This document shows positions 10,054 through 18,264 of a DNA stretch of 64,000 nucleotides, one piece after another. A program made the translations under genes and the position numbers. The notes beneath the pieces are model-generated. The model saw nothing but the letters and a program-made list of their open reading frames with translations, was not told the origin of the DNA and did no database searches. Source of the DNA: Bradyrhizobium xenonodulans (GTDB lineage Bacteria; Pseudomonadota; Alphaproteobacteria; Rhizobiales; Xanthobacteraceae); NCBI RefSeq assembly GCF_027594865.1, contig NZ_CP089391.1:620001-684000 (forward strand), in the 5' to 3' direction. The first letter of the stretch is position 1. Every line of letters begins with the position of its first letter.

Positions 10054-11394
10054 TCACCCCGTCACGATCTCATCCGCCTCCGCGCCGCCGCTCGGCCCCG
10101 GCGGCACCGGCATCGGCACGGTCTCATACCGCGCCGGCAGATTCACCGGCCGGTAGGTCGGCTCCGCGTCCATCCGCTTCACCACGCTCTCATGCACATG
10201 GGCGCCGTCGGGGATGACACGCGGCTCGCAGCAAGGGATGTAGAGGCCGAGAAACTCCTTCCGCTCCGGCCATTCCCTGTATTTGGCGCTCTTCGGAATG
10301 CATTCCAGCACGCGCCAGCCCGGCGTCATCGAATCGTGCAGCTCGCCCGTCTTGCCGGTGTATTCGGGCGGCACGTATTTGAACGGCGAGTTCTTGCGCT
10401 GGACGCCCCAGGCGAGCTGGTTCACCGTGCGCTTGTTGAAGTTCAGCCCGGCCTTTTCGGCTTCGCCGATCATCCAGATCAGCGGATATTTGGACTCGCC
10501 GCTCTCGGCCTCGGCATAGCCGCCGCCGACGTCGCTGTGCACGCCGGCGAACCACACCTGCATGATGTCCTGCGGCACCTTCTTCTCGTCGGGCACGTAG
10601 CGGTTGCTCCAATAATCCTGCGGCTCCTCGTATTTGTTGAGGCGGAACATGCGGCGCCGCTCGTCGATCGCGATCGCCTGCCGGAAGATGGCGACGCTGG
10701 GATTGCGCCGCGTGAAGGCGAGCTCCTCCAGGCTGAACACGAAGAAGAGATTGTCGCGCCGCGGCACGATCACGCTCGCCACCGTGTCCCACACGCCGAT
10801 GAAGTGGATGGTCGCCCAGCGCGTCGAGGTGATGCGCGCAAATTGCGCGGCGAGGTCGAACTGGTCCTTCGGCAGCGGCCCCTGGTCGTCGACGGCGACG
10901 TCCCTGAGGTCCTCGACATCGTTGCCGCGCCCGGTGCCGGAATATTGCTTGTAGGCGACCATGCCGCTTCCAGCGAGGTTCGCCTGCTCCGGCGAGATCA
11001 GGCCGATCTTGTGGATCAGCCCCGCCAGCACGCGCACGGTGTAGGCGCCGCGCGAAAAGCCGAACAGATAGATCTTGTCGCCGGGCGCGTAATGCTCGAC
11101 CAGGAAGCAATAGGCCGAGAGCACGTTGTCATCGAGCCCGTAGCCGGTGGCGAGCCCCAGCACCAGGTTGACGTCGGCCTTGATGCGGTGCCACGTCGTT
11201 GGCTCCGTCACCGTGCCGACGCCGGGATCGTAGAACACCATCTGCCGCGGCCTGGTCTTGTCGGTCTTGCGCAGGCAGCGATAGAGCTTCAGGACGTTGG
11301 AGATGTTCTCCGAAATCTCGTTGCCTGTGCCGTCACAGCAGATGACGAGGTTTTTGGGCTCGGGTTTGTGGTCGGTTTTGGCGTCGTGCTCCAC
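10054..11394 (-). CDS. DUF2235 alpha/beta hydrolase-like protein
   Basis: A 446-residue protein of the DUF2235 family, an alpha/beta-hydrolase-like domain found in fungi and bacteria and in some type VI lipase effectors. It opens with KNLVICCDGTGNEIS, the family's N-terminal signature, and carries the nucleophile elbow YLFGFSRGAYTVR near residues 109-121, a conserved FIGVWDTVAS and a late FAGVHSDVGGGY. It has no signal peptide and no type VI genes nearby, so a cytoplasmic lipase/esterase-like role is the cautious reading. A broken second copy lies about 1.6 kb away at 13019-13245. Confidence 0.88.
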   Translation of the reverse strand: MEHDAKTDHKPEPKNLVICCDGTGNEISENISNVLKLYRCLRKTDKTRPRQMVFYDPGVGTVTEPTTWHRIKADVNLVLGLATGYGLDDNVLSAYCFLVEHYAPGDKIYLFGFSRGAYTVRVLAGLIHKIGLISPEQANLAGSGMVAYKQYSGTGRGNDVEDLRDVAVDDQGPLPKDQFDLAAQFARITSTRWATIHFIGVWDTVASVIVPRRDNLFFVFSLEELAFTRRNPSVAIFRQAIAIDERRRMFRLNKYEEPQDYWSNRYVPDEKKVPQDIMQVWFAGVHSDVGGGYAEAESGESKYPLIWMIGEAEKAGLNFNKRTVNQLAWGVQRKNSPFKYVPPEYTGKTGELHDSMTPGWRVLECIPKSAKYREWPERKEFLGLYIPCCEPRVIPDGAHVHESVVKRMDAEPTYRPVNLPARYETVPMPVPPGPSGGAEADEIVTG

Positions 11395-11469
11395 GGTATG
11401 CCCCTCCCGGTCATGCTACCGGGGCGAGTATACCAAAAAAGCGCGACGGAGAAGAGACGCGGGCTCCTC

Positions 11470-11633
11470 TTACCCTCCCCTGGAGGGGGAGGGTCGATCG
11501 CGCGAAGCGCGAGCGGGGTGGGGTGATCTCTCCGCTCGGGCACTGTTGGATGTGGAGAGACCGTCACCCCACCCCGCTACGCATTACGCTTCGCTCCATG
11601 CGCAGCGACCCTCCCCCTCCAGGGGAGGGTAAG
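11470..11633. repeat. Palindromic repeat family C, copy 2
   Basis: Same outer CCCTGGAGGGGGAGGGTCG dyad as 9365-9520 and the same GGGGTGGGGTGATCTCTC / GAGACCGTCACCCCACCCC inner text, with some variation in the loop. It separates the DUF2235 gene from the small gene at 11657-11788. Confidence 0.8.
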
Positions 11634-11656
11634 CGCTCAGCGCTCCGCTTATTCCC

Positions 11657-11788
11657 CTACTTCTTCTTCCCCTGGCCGATCTCCGGCTGCCACGCCTCCT
11701 TGCGGCTTGGCGCCGCGGCGATTGCCTTGGCTTTGTCCTTCTTCGGCTTCTTGATCTCGCGATTGCTGCGTTGCTGTCCCTTGGCCAT
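11657..11788 (-). CDS. Very small basic protein (43 aa)
   Basis: A short open frame encoding a 43-residue lysine-rich protein starting MAKGQQRSNREIKKPKKDK and ending QPEIGQGKKK. It has a strong upstream GAGGAGA site about eight bases before the ATG and a clean stop. I recall similar 'MAKGQ-RSN-REIKKPK' mini-proteins as conserved hypotheticals in alphaproteobacteria; that is memory, not a search. The strong positive charge suggests nucleic-acid or ribosome binding, but no function is known. Confidence 0.68.
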   Translation of the reverse strand: MAKGQQRSNREIKKPKKDKAKAIAAAPSRKEAWQPEIGQGKKK

Positions 11789-12003
11789 GATGTCGGTCTC
11801 CTCTGGGGTTCGAATTCGCCTGATACGTCCGATGGCAGCATCAATCCGCGCATCGTGCGCCTGCGGCGGGGCAATAGCGAGCGCTAAAGGGGGCGGCGCC
11901 CGGGCGGCCGCGCAAGAAAGCGTTGGCTATTGCCGTGCAAGGGGCGCATGGTCGGGCCAGTCGGCGTCGGTTGGGGCCCACTTGCAACAAAAGGCAGGCG
12001 CGC

Positions 12004-12267
12004 ATGTCCATCCGTTCGCGGCACGAAACCGTCACCTTCAGGCATCCGTTCCACATCCGCGGCATCGACCGCGAGCTCCCCGCGGGCTGCTACGAGGTCG
12101 TCACCGACGAGGAGACGATCGAGGGGCTGTCCTTCCCGGTCTGGCGCCGCATCGCGACGTTGATCACCGTGCCGGCGGAAAGCCTGCGCGGCGCCACCGA
12201 GCGGCTCGCGATCGGCTCGGTCGACCTCGCCGATGCGCAGGCCGCCGACCGCGAGCGCTGCCAATGA
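12004..12267 (+). CDS. Conserved hypothetical protein (87 aa)
   Basis: 87 residues, mostly beta-rich in appearance, starting MSIRSRHETVTFRHPFHIRG. No known domain is recognised. Its stop overlaps the start of the next gene by four bases (ATGA), which indicates a two-gene operon. Longer in-frame starts upstream run into non-conserved low-complexity sequence, so 12004 is preferred. Confidence 0.65.
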   Translation: MSIRSRHETVTFRHPFHIRGIDRELPAGCYEVVTDEETIEGLSFPVWRRIATLITVPAESLRGATERLAIGSVDLADAQAADRERCQ

Positions 12268-12560
12268 CCGACGTCCCGGTCGATCTCGACAAGCATCGCG
12301 GCATGGCGGCCCAGAAGGCGACGGATCTGCGCCGCGCGCTGGCCGACGTCGAATCCCATGTCAGGGAGCTGCGCGAGCGCGAGGCCGAGCTCGAAAATCG
12401 CATGATGACGGTGCCGGCGATGTCGTGGCCGGAGGCCGCGGTGAAGGCGCGCCATCTGCTCAATCTCTATGCCGCGAGCCTGCCCGTCGAGGACACCCGC
12501 CACCGCGCGCTGGTGGCGGCGCTGCTGGACGATTTCGTCAGGCTCTCGGGGGAGGCGTAG
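12264..12560 (+). CDS. Small coiled-coil hypothetical protein (98 aa)
   Basis: 98 residues. Residues about 10-48 are charged and heptad-like (LRRALADVESHVRELREREAEL), suggesting a coiled coil; the second half is helical (EAAVKARHLLNLYA). It is translationally coupled to the preceding 87-residue gene through an ATGA overlap. The two may form a complex, but this is positional inference. A GCCGCC-TTC-GGCGGC hairpin follows directly after the stop (12561-12575) and could end the transcript. Confidence 0.65.
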   Translation: MTDVPVDLDKHRGMAAQKATDLRRALADVESHVRELREREAELENRMMTVPAMSWPEAAVKARHLLNLYAASLPVEDTRHRALVAALLDDFVRLSGEA

Positions 12561-12635
12561 GCCGCCTTCGGCGGCCGTTCTGAAAGACGCTGACGGCCGG
12601 CCGCTTGCGTTCCGCCGCTCCCGCCTGCGGCAGGG

Positions 12636-12651
12636 GGAACGCACCGGTTCC
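12636..12651. promoter_or_regulatory. GGAAC-N6-GTTCC dyad upstream of the DUF1488 gene
   Basis: A perfect 5+5 inverted repeat about 65 bp before the ATG at 12716. It contains a GGAAC like the -35 of EcfG-type general stress promoters, but no CGTT lies at the right spacing downstream, so I treat it only as a possible operator. Confidence 0.25.
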
Positions 12652-12715
12652 AGAACAATCATCGGGGCCCGCCGTTATCCCGCTTCAGGGCAGCAAACGC
12701 GTCAAGGAGTAAGCC

Positions 12716-12994
12716 ATGGCACTCACGAGCGGTCGCTATATCGGCCACGAGCAGGACCGGGGCATCGTCCAGTTCTCGATGCAGGACGGCGGCAAGGAGA
12801 TTGCTTGCGCGGTCTCGACCTCCGCGATGGACTATCTCGAGCGCGGCCCGCAGGCCCGGCCCGAGCAGCGCGAAGCCCAGTTCACCCGCCTGCGCGACCG
12901 CATCGAAGCGCGTGCGGCGAGCAAGTATCGCGCGACGGAGTTCGAGGGCACCCCGCCGGGGATCGTGCTGCGGAGCATTGATTTTCGGGGGTAG
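12716..12994 (+). CDS. DUF1488 family protein
   Basis: A 92-residue protein matching the small DUF1488 family pattern: an N-terminal strand-rich half with IVQFSMQDGGKEIACAVS, a middle helix, and REAQFTRLRDRIEARAASKY in the second half. An AAGGAG ribosome site precedes the ATG. The family has no firm biochemical role. It stands alone, followed by a decayed DUF2235 fragment on the opposite strand. Confidence 0.75.
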   Translation: MALTSGRYIGHEQDRGIVQFSMQDGGKEIACAVSTSAMDYLERGPQARPEQREAQFTRLRDRIEARAASKYRATEFEGTPPGIVLRSIDFRG

Positions 12995-13018
12995 GGGGAG
13001 GGGGCACGAACTGCTTCG

Positions 13019-13245
13019 TCACGGATGGTGCGGACTGGCGCCGGATTGCCGTTGGCCTTTGAGGCGGTGCGGCATGGTCGGCTCTGACACCGTGCCGACG
13101 CCGGGATCGTAAAACACCATCTGCCGCGACTGTGTCCTTGTCGGGCTTTGCGCAGGCACCGGTAGAGCTGCAAGAATTTCAAGATGTTCTTCGAGATGTC
13201 GTTGTCGGTGCCGTTACAGGAGATGACGAGGCTCTTCGAAAGCAT
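13019..13245 (-). pseudogene. Frameshifted, truncated second copy of DUF2235 protein
   Basis: In one frame the fragment reads SLVISCNGTDNDISKN...LYRCLRK, closely matching the start of the intact DUF2235 protein at 10054-11394. The reading then moves to another frame, which gives RQMVFYDPGVGTVSEPT, again matching the intact gene's next segment (RQMVFYDPGVGTVTEPT). A stop follows at 13019-13021 and the remaining 80 per cent of the gene is missing. It is a decayed paralogue or duplication scar. Confidence 0.75.
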
Positions 13246-13272
13246 TCACCAGGATCACAAGTATTGAGATCG

Positions 13273-14233
13273 TTAATCTGATTTTCGATCTGCGGCTGAT
13301 CGAATCAGGCTGGCCCGTACCACTAGTGCAGGACGAACTTCCCCCTTCCTGATTTGCTGTAGGAAGCGTCGGCTTATGAATTGAGCTGACAGAAGCTCCG
13401 GGTCGAGATCATAAAGATTGAGAGGGTTGCCGTTAAGCCGGCGGAAGATATTCGCCGGTATGTAGACAACATTTCCGATAGTTCTCGCAGAATGGACGTG
13501 TCGTCCAAAGGCACTCGAAAGTGTTTCTCGGTCAACGATTGGGACAAACTGCTCATAGGGGACATCTGTCAAAGGCAAATTTGAAAAGAGTCCGTTTCGG
13601 ATTAGGAGCTGAACGTACGCAACGCTTGTAGCCTTACCCCTTAAGAAGCGCTTTGTGACTAACTCGGTCGGACGAATGTCTTGTGGCGGTGCTGCAATTT
13701 CCTCTCCGATTTTTAGTTGTGAGACGATTTCTTCAATCATGCGGACGAGCGCATGATCCGGCCTTCCCTTAAGTGCTTCGTAGAAGCTCGTTGCGGTAAA
13801 CCAATCTCGTAATTTGCCTCTAGTGCGAGCTACGCTCACGTCTTCGTTTAGGAGCGTGATCAACAGAAGCCATTGCGCTTCGTAGGGCAGCGCCTCTGTC
13901 GCCGCCATACCCAATTCAGCGGATACGAAATGAGCTGCTTCGAACATGCCTTCTACCAAGTGCAGTGTGTGACTGAGGTAAGATGCGGAGAAGCGAGCCG
14001 AGCGGTAATCCCACTTCCAGGAGTGTGGATCTGCCTGGGCGATATTTCGCTCTTCGTCGTAGATCCGTCACCATCTTCTCTACAAACGCAACAATGTCGT
14101 GTTGCTGAATTTGTGAGCGTGCCGTTTCGATGTTGGTGTTAATCCAGGTCTGTAGGGACCTATCACTAATATCGAAGCCAAGGGTCGCTTTCGCGAACGG
14201 CCCAAACTCTTGAAACGTCGGCTTCTTGATCAT
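13273..14233 (-). pseudogene. Frameshifted accessory gene, C-terminal half DUF262-like (tentative)
   Basis: Two minus-strand open frames belong to one gene. The first reads MIKKPTFQEFGPFAKATLGF...VAFVEKMVT. A shift near 14066 joins it to a frame that reads IYDEERNIAQADPHSW, is open well upstream of the second frame's first ATG, and runs on to 13273. The C-terminal part (LRDWFTATSFYEALKG; then FGRHVHSARTIGNVVYIPAN) resembles my memory of the C-terminal region of DUF262/GmrSD-type proteins, but the N-terminal DUF262 part is not seen. Base composition is clearly more AT-rich than the neighbours, suggesting transfer. A sequencing error at the shift is possible. Confidence 0.5.
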
Positions 14234-14372
14234 CCGAGCTCGGTCAAATGTCCTTAGAAGAGAATTATTTGAAACGCATCCTGACAATGGACCAAGCCTA
14301 ACGGTCAAGAGTCGGGCGCGCAACTTAGGCTTGAGTCTATCCCCGCCCGACTCCGCTTCTGATGGTGCATCG

Positions 14373-14409
14373 CACAAACAAAAACGGCCGGATCTTCCGA
14401 TCCGGCCGT
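14373..14409 (-). terminator. Rho-independent terminator of rpmB
   Basis: On the minus strand an 11-bp perfect stem (ACGGCCGGATC / GATCCGGCCGT, loop GGAA) is followed by TTTTTGTTTG. It lies about 70 bp beyond the rpmB stop. Confidence 0.88.
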
Positions 14410-14480
14410 CAACGCAAACTCTACTCGGCTAAGCCTACGCCACGCGACGCAACCTAGCCCCCGCCCAATTCGAAAATCTC

Positions 14481-14792
14481 TTAGCTGGCCTTCTTGGCCG
14501 GCGCGGCGGTCGGGCCGACCTTCTTCTGGATGGCGCGCTTCAGCTCGAGGGCGCGCGGCGACAGCAGGTCGGCCTTGGCCTTGAGCAGGAAGGCATCGAG
14601 GCCGCCATTGTGGTCGACGCTCTTGACCGCGTTGGTCGAGACGCGCAGGCGCACGTTGCGCTCGAGGGCTTCGCTGATGAACGTCACGTTGACGAGGTTC
14701 GGCAGGAAGCGGCGCTTGGTCTTGATGTTGGAGTGGCTGACCTTGTGGCCGACGAGGGGGCCCTTGGCCGTCAGTTCGCAGCGGCGAGACAT
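14481..14792 (-). CDS. rpmB: 50S ribosomal protein L28
   Basis: A 103-residue large-subunit ribosomal protein. The family start [20 protein letters not shown] and the [12 protein letters not shown] and [20 protein letters not shown] stretches identify bL28 of the alphaproteobacterial type. The start at 14792 is the conserved MSRRC; in-frame ATGs further upstream have no family support. It is monocistronic with a strong terminator at 14373-14409. Confidence 0.96.
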   Translation of the reverse strand: MSRRCELTAKGPLVGHKVSHSNIKTKRRFLPNLVNVTFISEALERNVRLRVSTNAVKSVDHNGGLDAFLLKAKADLLSPRALELKRAIQKKVGPTAAPAKKAS

Positions 14793-15256
14793 GGTAGAAA
14801 TCCTCAGGTTCGAACCCCCATTGAGTGCGGCCGCCATTCTGGGCGCCACGGGGGCTAATTCTTTCGTCCTTGCAGGGAGCGGGCGGACGTATAGGGGGGA
14901 AGGGGCGGGACGTCAAGGTTTTGGGGCGGTTTTCGTGCTCGCGTCATGCCCCACGATAGGTGTCATCGCCCGGCTTGGCCGGGCGATCCAGTATTCCACC
15001 AGCGGGGCTTGAGTCGAGGGGGCGCGGCGTACTGGATGCCCCGCCTTCGCGGGGCATGACAGAGGAATAAATGGCAAGAGCCCAGCGGCCCCCGATCACC
15101 AAAACGGCAATGATTAGCGCGCCTTACCATCACATAAAGGGCGTATTCACCGCCGAAAAGTCCGGTGGAGTTCCGCAAGCCTCACGCCCGGACACATTGT
15201 TTGCCGCGGGTTTTGGCTTAAGTAACAGCGGTTCGCGCCCCCGATTGGATCGTTTC
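14793..15256. other. Intergenic region between rpmB and the DUF3108 gene
   Basis: It contains the rpmB promoter side, a family D palindromic repeat at 14961-15061, and a stretch in frame with the DUF3108 gene whose coding status is uncertain (possible starts at 15071 and 15110). No other gene is seen. Confidence 0.45.
14961..15061. repeat. Palindromic repeat family D, intact copy
   Basis: TGTCATCGCCCGGCTTGGCC-type left hairpin, 'GGCGCGGCGTACTGGATGCC' in the middle and a CCCCGC-CTTCG-CGGGG right hairpin ending CATGACA. A second copy at 16768-18295 is split by an IS30-family element. Confidence 0.8.
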
Positions 15257-16120
15257 GTGCTCGCATCTCCCCGATATCTACCCCGGCTGGGCTCGGCCGG
15301 CCGGCTCGCTTTCGCGGCCCTTTGCGGGCTCGTCGTGGCGTGGGGGGCTGATCCCGTGGCGGCGCAGGGCAAGCTCGAGGCGCAATATGAGGCCTCGCTG
15401 GCCGGCATTCCCGTCGGCAAGGGCGCCTGGAACATCGATATCGGCGACGACGTGTTCGCCGCCGCGGCTAGCGGCGGCACCACGGGGCTTTTGAAATCCT
15501 TCGCGGGCGGGTCCGGCACCGGCGCCTCGCAGGGCCGGGTGGTCAACGGCACGCTGGTTGCGACCGGATACCAGGCCTCCACCACCACCTCGAAGAAGAC
15601 CGAAGAGATCCACATCACGCTCGACAAGGGCAATGTGAAGGAGTTCGGCATCGTGCCGGAGCCCCCGGTCGATGCCGACCGCATCGTCGTCACCGACGCG
15701 CATCGCCGCGGCGTCTGGGACCCGATGACGGCCTCGCTGTTGCGCGTGCCCGGCACCGGCGATCCCGTGACGCCGGACGCCTGCCACAACGCTGCGCCGG
15801 TGTTCGACGGCCGCATGCGCTACGACCTGAAGCTCGATTTCAAGCGCATGGAGACGGTGAAGGCGGAGAAGGGCTACAAGGGTCCGGTCGTGGTCTGCTC
15901 GCTCTATTTCGTGCCTGTGGCGGGCTACATCCCCGACCGCCCCGTGATCAAATACCTCGCCGCCCAGCGCAACATCGAGATCGCGTTTGCCCCCGTGGCC
16001 GGCACGCGCATCCTGGTGCCGTTCTGGCTGAAGGTCCCGACCCCGCTGGGCCCGGCGATGCTGGAAGCCACCAGCTTCCTGACCTCCGCCCAGCCCCCCA
16101 AGGTCGCGAAGACGCAGTAG
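15257..16120 (+). CDS. DUF3108 domain exported protein
   Basis: An exported protein with the DUF3108 domain, a beta-rich periplasmic domain of unknown role. From the GTG at 15257 it has a well-formed signal peptide (LAFAALCGLVVAWG, cleavage near PVAAQGKLEA) and 287 residues in total. The body contains YEASLAGIPVGKG and VVVCSLYFVPVAGYIPDRP patterns of the family. The start is uncertain: the frame is open upstream with ATGs at 15071 and 15110, but those would bury the signal peptide. It is followed by repeats. Confidence 0.8.
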   Translation: MLASPRYLPRLGSAGRLAFAALCGLVVAWGADPVAAQGKLEAQYEASLAGIPVGKGAWNIDIGDDVFAAAASGGTTGLLKSFAGGSGTGASQGRVVNGTLVATGYQASTTTSKKTEEIHITLDKGNVKEFGIVPEPPVDADRIVVTDAHRRGVWDPMTASLLRVPGTGDPVTPDACHNAAPVFDGRMRYDLKLDFKRMETVKAEKGYKGPVVVCSLYFVPVAGYIPDRPVIKYLAAQRNIEIAFAPVAGTRILVPFWLKVPTPLGPAMLEATSFLTSAQPPKVAKTQ

Positions 16121-16128
16121 GGCGCCCA

Positions 16129-16399
16129 CCTCCCCTGGAGGGGGAGGGCTATCGCATATGGGAGCGATTTCGCCTGTGGCCATCCTTCGAGACGCCCGCC
16201 GTTGGCGGGCCCTCAGGATGAGGGTTGCGTGCGCGGCACCAGTTTCAACGAGCACCGATGCTGCTTAGCCTCATCCTGAGGAGACCGCGAAGCGGTCGTC
16301 TCGAAGGACGAGGCGTGCGCTCAGGTCGCGCAAAACGCGCCATATGCGATGGCCCTGCCCTGGAGGGGGAGGGTCGATCGCGTACAGCGCCAGGAGAGG
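16129..16399. repeat. Composite repeat block: family C ends enclosing family F palindromes
   Basis: CCCCTGGAGGGGGAGGG text from family C occurs at both ends (about 16132-16148 and 16357-16371). Inside them a near-perfect inverted pair GGGCTATCGCATATGG (16146-16161) / CCATATGCGATGGCCC encloses two further palindromic units with CATCCTTCGAGACG...CTCAGGATGAGG and CCTCATCCTGAGGAGACC...GTCTCGAAGGACGAGG. It is non-coding. Confidence 0.65.
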
Positions 16400-16767
16400 G
16401 TAAAAGTCACGCCATTTCAACACCTTGCCTACTGTGCATGGGGTTGTTTTCGCACTTTTTGTTTTGATGGTCCGCCGGCCGGGAATCCATTTGACTCCTC
16501 GCCCATTCTGATTCGACTCCGCGCCGTCCCCAACTTAAGCCTTTCCGCCCTCGAAACGCCGCTTGTGCGGCAGGCCAAAACTCCATCTAGTGCACTCCCA
16601 ACAAGCCTCCCGCGACATGTTGCGTGAACGTAACAGGACTCATCGGGGAGTCAGCGATTCGGCCGCGATTCGTTCTAGAGTCGTTCCGAAGCTTAAAGAG
16701 AACGGGAAAAGCGTCGCAAAGTGAGACAGTTGCGCGGGATGTTTCGAAGCTGCTCCCACACTCTCGG
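16400..16767. other. Intergenic stretch without recognisable features
   Basis: About 370 bp, less GC-rich than the flanking genes, between the composite repeat and the IS-split repeat. Open frames here are short and lack ribosome sites. I see no gene, tRNA or strong hairpin. Confidence 0.5.
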
Positions 16768-16843
16768 TGTCATCGCCCGGCTTGACCGGGCGATCCAGTA
16801 CGCCGAGACGGCTGTGGTTGAGCGGACGGGCCGCGGCGTACTG
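16768..16843. repeat. Left half of a family D repeat, cut by the IS element
   Basis: TGTCATCGCCCGGCTTGACCGGGCGATCC-type hairpin running to ...GCGGCGTACTG, where the IS begins. The sequence resumes at 18265 as CTGGATGCCCC. Joining the halves with one CTG restores the 'GCGTACTGGATGCC' text of the intact copy at 14961-15061. Confidence 0.8.
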
Positions 16844-16874
16844 GGCGGATTCAACCGCTCGTCGCAACACCCTG
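16844..16874. repeat. IS30 terminal inverted repeat, left
   Basis: 31 bp, identical to the reverse complement of 18234-18264. The last codons and stop of the transposase lie inside it. Confidence 0.92.
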
Positions 16875-18218
16875 TGTATCGTTCACTTGTAGCAATTGGT
16901 CGAGAGTTTCGGCCGGTGTTTTCCAGCCGAGGGTTTTCCTGGGCCTGGTGTTGAGTGCGAGAGCCACGGCCTCGAGATCACCAGAGTTGTGCAGGCTAAG
17001 ATCGGTCCCTTTTGGAAAGTACTGGCGCAGCAACCCATTTGTGTTCTCGTTGGTGCCGCGCTGCCATGGGCTATGAGGGTCACAGAAGTAGACCTGCAGG
17101 CCTGCATCGATCCTCAGGCGTGCATGCTGAGCCAGTTCAGCTCCTTGATCCCAGGTCAGCGATCGACGCAGCTGTTCGGGCATGCTGACGATTGCGCGGG
17201 TGATGGCGTCGCGCACTGCCTCAGCGCCATGTCCGGCGAGTGCAGGTCCGTTCTTCACGCGAGCTTCCTGTTCATGGCCTGTGATACGCGGCAGATGCAG
17301 CAGAATGGTAAAGCGGGTCGTGCGCTCCACCAAGGTGCCGATCGCGGAACTTCCAAGACCCATAATGAGATCACCTTCCCAGTGGCCCGGCACAGCTCGA
17401 TCGGCGGCTTCCGCCGGACGTTGACTGATCATGATCTCGGAAGGAATGAAGCTTCTGCCTTTGCGGACGCGCGCCCTCGGCATCCGCAACACCCGCCCGG
17501 TGCGCAAGCAGGCCGTCAGTTCGCGGCGCAAAGCTCCTCGACCCTGCACATAAAGTGCCTGATAGATCGCCTCGTGACTGATGCGCATCGTCTCATCCTC
17601 GGGAAAGTCCAGCCGAAGTCGCCGAGAAATCTGTTCCGGGCTCCATGCCCTGGCCCAGCGCCGGTTTTGCCGATGCACAGCCCGGCGTCCCTTCCACACG
17701 ACCTTCGGGCCAGCCAGGAGCTCCCCGTCCGGCTTGGCGATCATACCGGCAAGCCTGTCCTGCACGTAATCCCGCAGGGGCGGATTGATCGCCAACTTCG
17801 CCGGCTTGGGCCGTCGGGCGGACCGATCAGCGTGCCATTGTGCCGTGGTTGCTCGGTACTGTGGGGCGCCGTGGCGGCGCGCCACATTACGACGGAGTTC
17901 ACGAGAGATCGTGCAGGGAGCTCGATCAAGCTGACGAGCGATGGCTCGCACCCCATGACCCTGCACACGCAAGATGGCGATCTCCTCGCGCTCGGCGAAC
18001 GAGAGATAGCGCTCCGATGGAAGCCTTGACGACGGTGACAAATGTGTTGGCGGCATGCCGCCCGCCCTCCGGAACCAGCGCACTCCAACCGAAGGCGATA
18101 CCCCGGCCTCAACCGCAGCATCTTCGCTCGATCGCCCCGAGGCAATCGCAGCCCAGAACCGTCTACAATCCTCTCGTCGGGCCTCTTGAGGACGACTTGC
18201 TCGCGCACGGCTCTCCAT
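16851..18218 (-). CDS. IS30 family transposase
   Basis: A 455-residue DDE transposase. The N-terminal part has helix-turn-helix segments (SFAEREEIAILRVQGHGVRA, then QLDRAPCTISRELRRN), as in IS30. The catalytic triad is visible: D in GHWEGDLIMG, D in SLTWDQGAEL and E in QRGTNENTNGLLRQYFPKG. The start at 18218 follows an AAGGAGG site just inside the right terminal repeat. The frame is open further upstream but outside the element. No frameshift is seen, so the enzyme is probably functional. Confidence 0.95.
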   Translation of the reverse strand: MESRARASRPQEARREDCRRFWAAIASGRSSEDAAVEAGVSPSVGVRWFRRAGGMPPTHLSPSSRLPSERYLSFAEREEIAILRVQGHGVRAIARQLDRAPCTISRELRRNVARRHGAPQYRATTAQWHADRSARRPKPAKLAINPPLRDYVQDRLAGMIAKPDGELLAGPKVVWKGRRAVHRQNRRWARAWSPEQISRRLRLDFPEDETMRISHEAIYQALYVQGRGALRRELTACLRTGRVLRMPRARVRKGRSFIPSEIMISQRPAEAADRAVPGHWEGDLIMGLGSSAIGTLVERTTRFTILLHLPRITGHEQEARVKNGPALAGHGAEAVRDAITRAIVSMPEQLRRSLTWDQGAELAQHARLRIDAGLQVYFCDPHSPWQRGTNENTNGLLRQYFPKGTDLSLHNSGDLEAVALALNTRPRKTLGWKTPAETLDQLLQVNDTQGVATSG

Positions 18219-18233
18219 CGCAACCTCCTTGTT

Positions 18234-18264
18234 CAGGGTGTTGCGACGAGCGGTTGAATCCGCC
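18234..18264. repeat. IS30 terminal inverted repeat, right
   Basis: 31 bp, perfect partner of 16844-16874. It lies about 15 bp upstream of the transposase start codon. Confidence 0.92.

Larger units (their letters stand above)
16844..18264. mobile_element. IS30-family insertion sequence, complete (1421 bp)
   Basis: Perfect 31-bp terminal inverted repeats begin GGCGGATTCAACCGCTCG at both ends (16844-16874 and 18234-18264). A 3-bp direct repeat CTG flanks the element (16841-16843 and 18265-18267), consistent with the 2-3 bp duplications of the IS30 family. A single intact transposase gene fills the element on the minus strand. It landed inside a family D palindromic repeat. The element appears intact and recent. 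Confidence 0.93.

Noticed and set aside
12601-12680. EcfG-type stress promoter (GGAAC...CGTT) before DUF1488
   Set aside because: GGAAC is present but the next CGTT is over 30 bp away, outside the accepted spacing.
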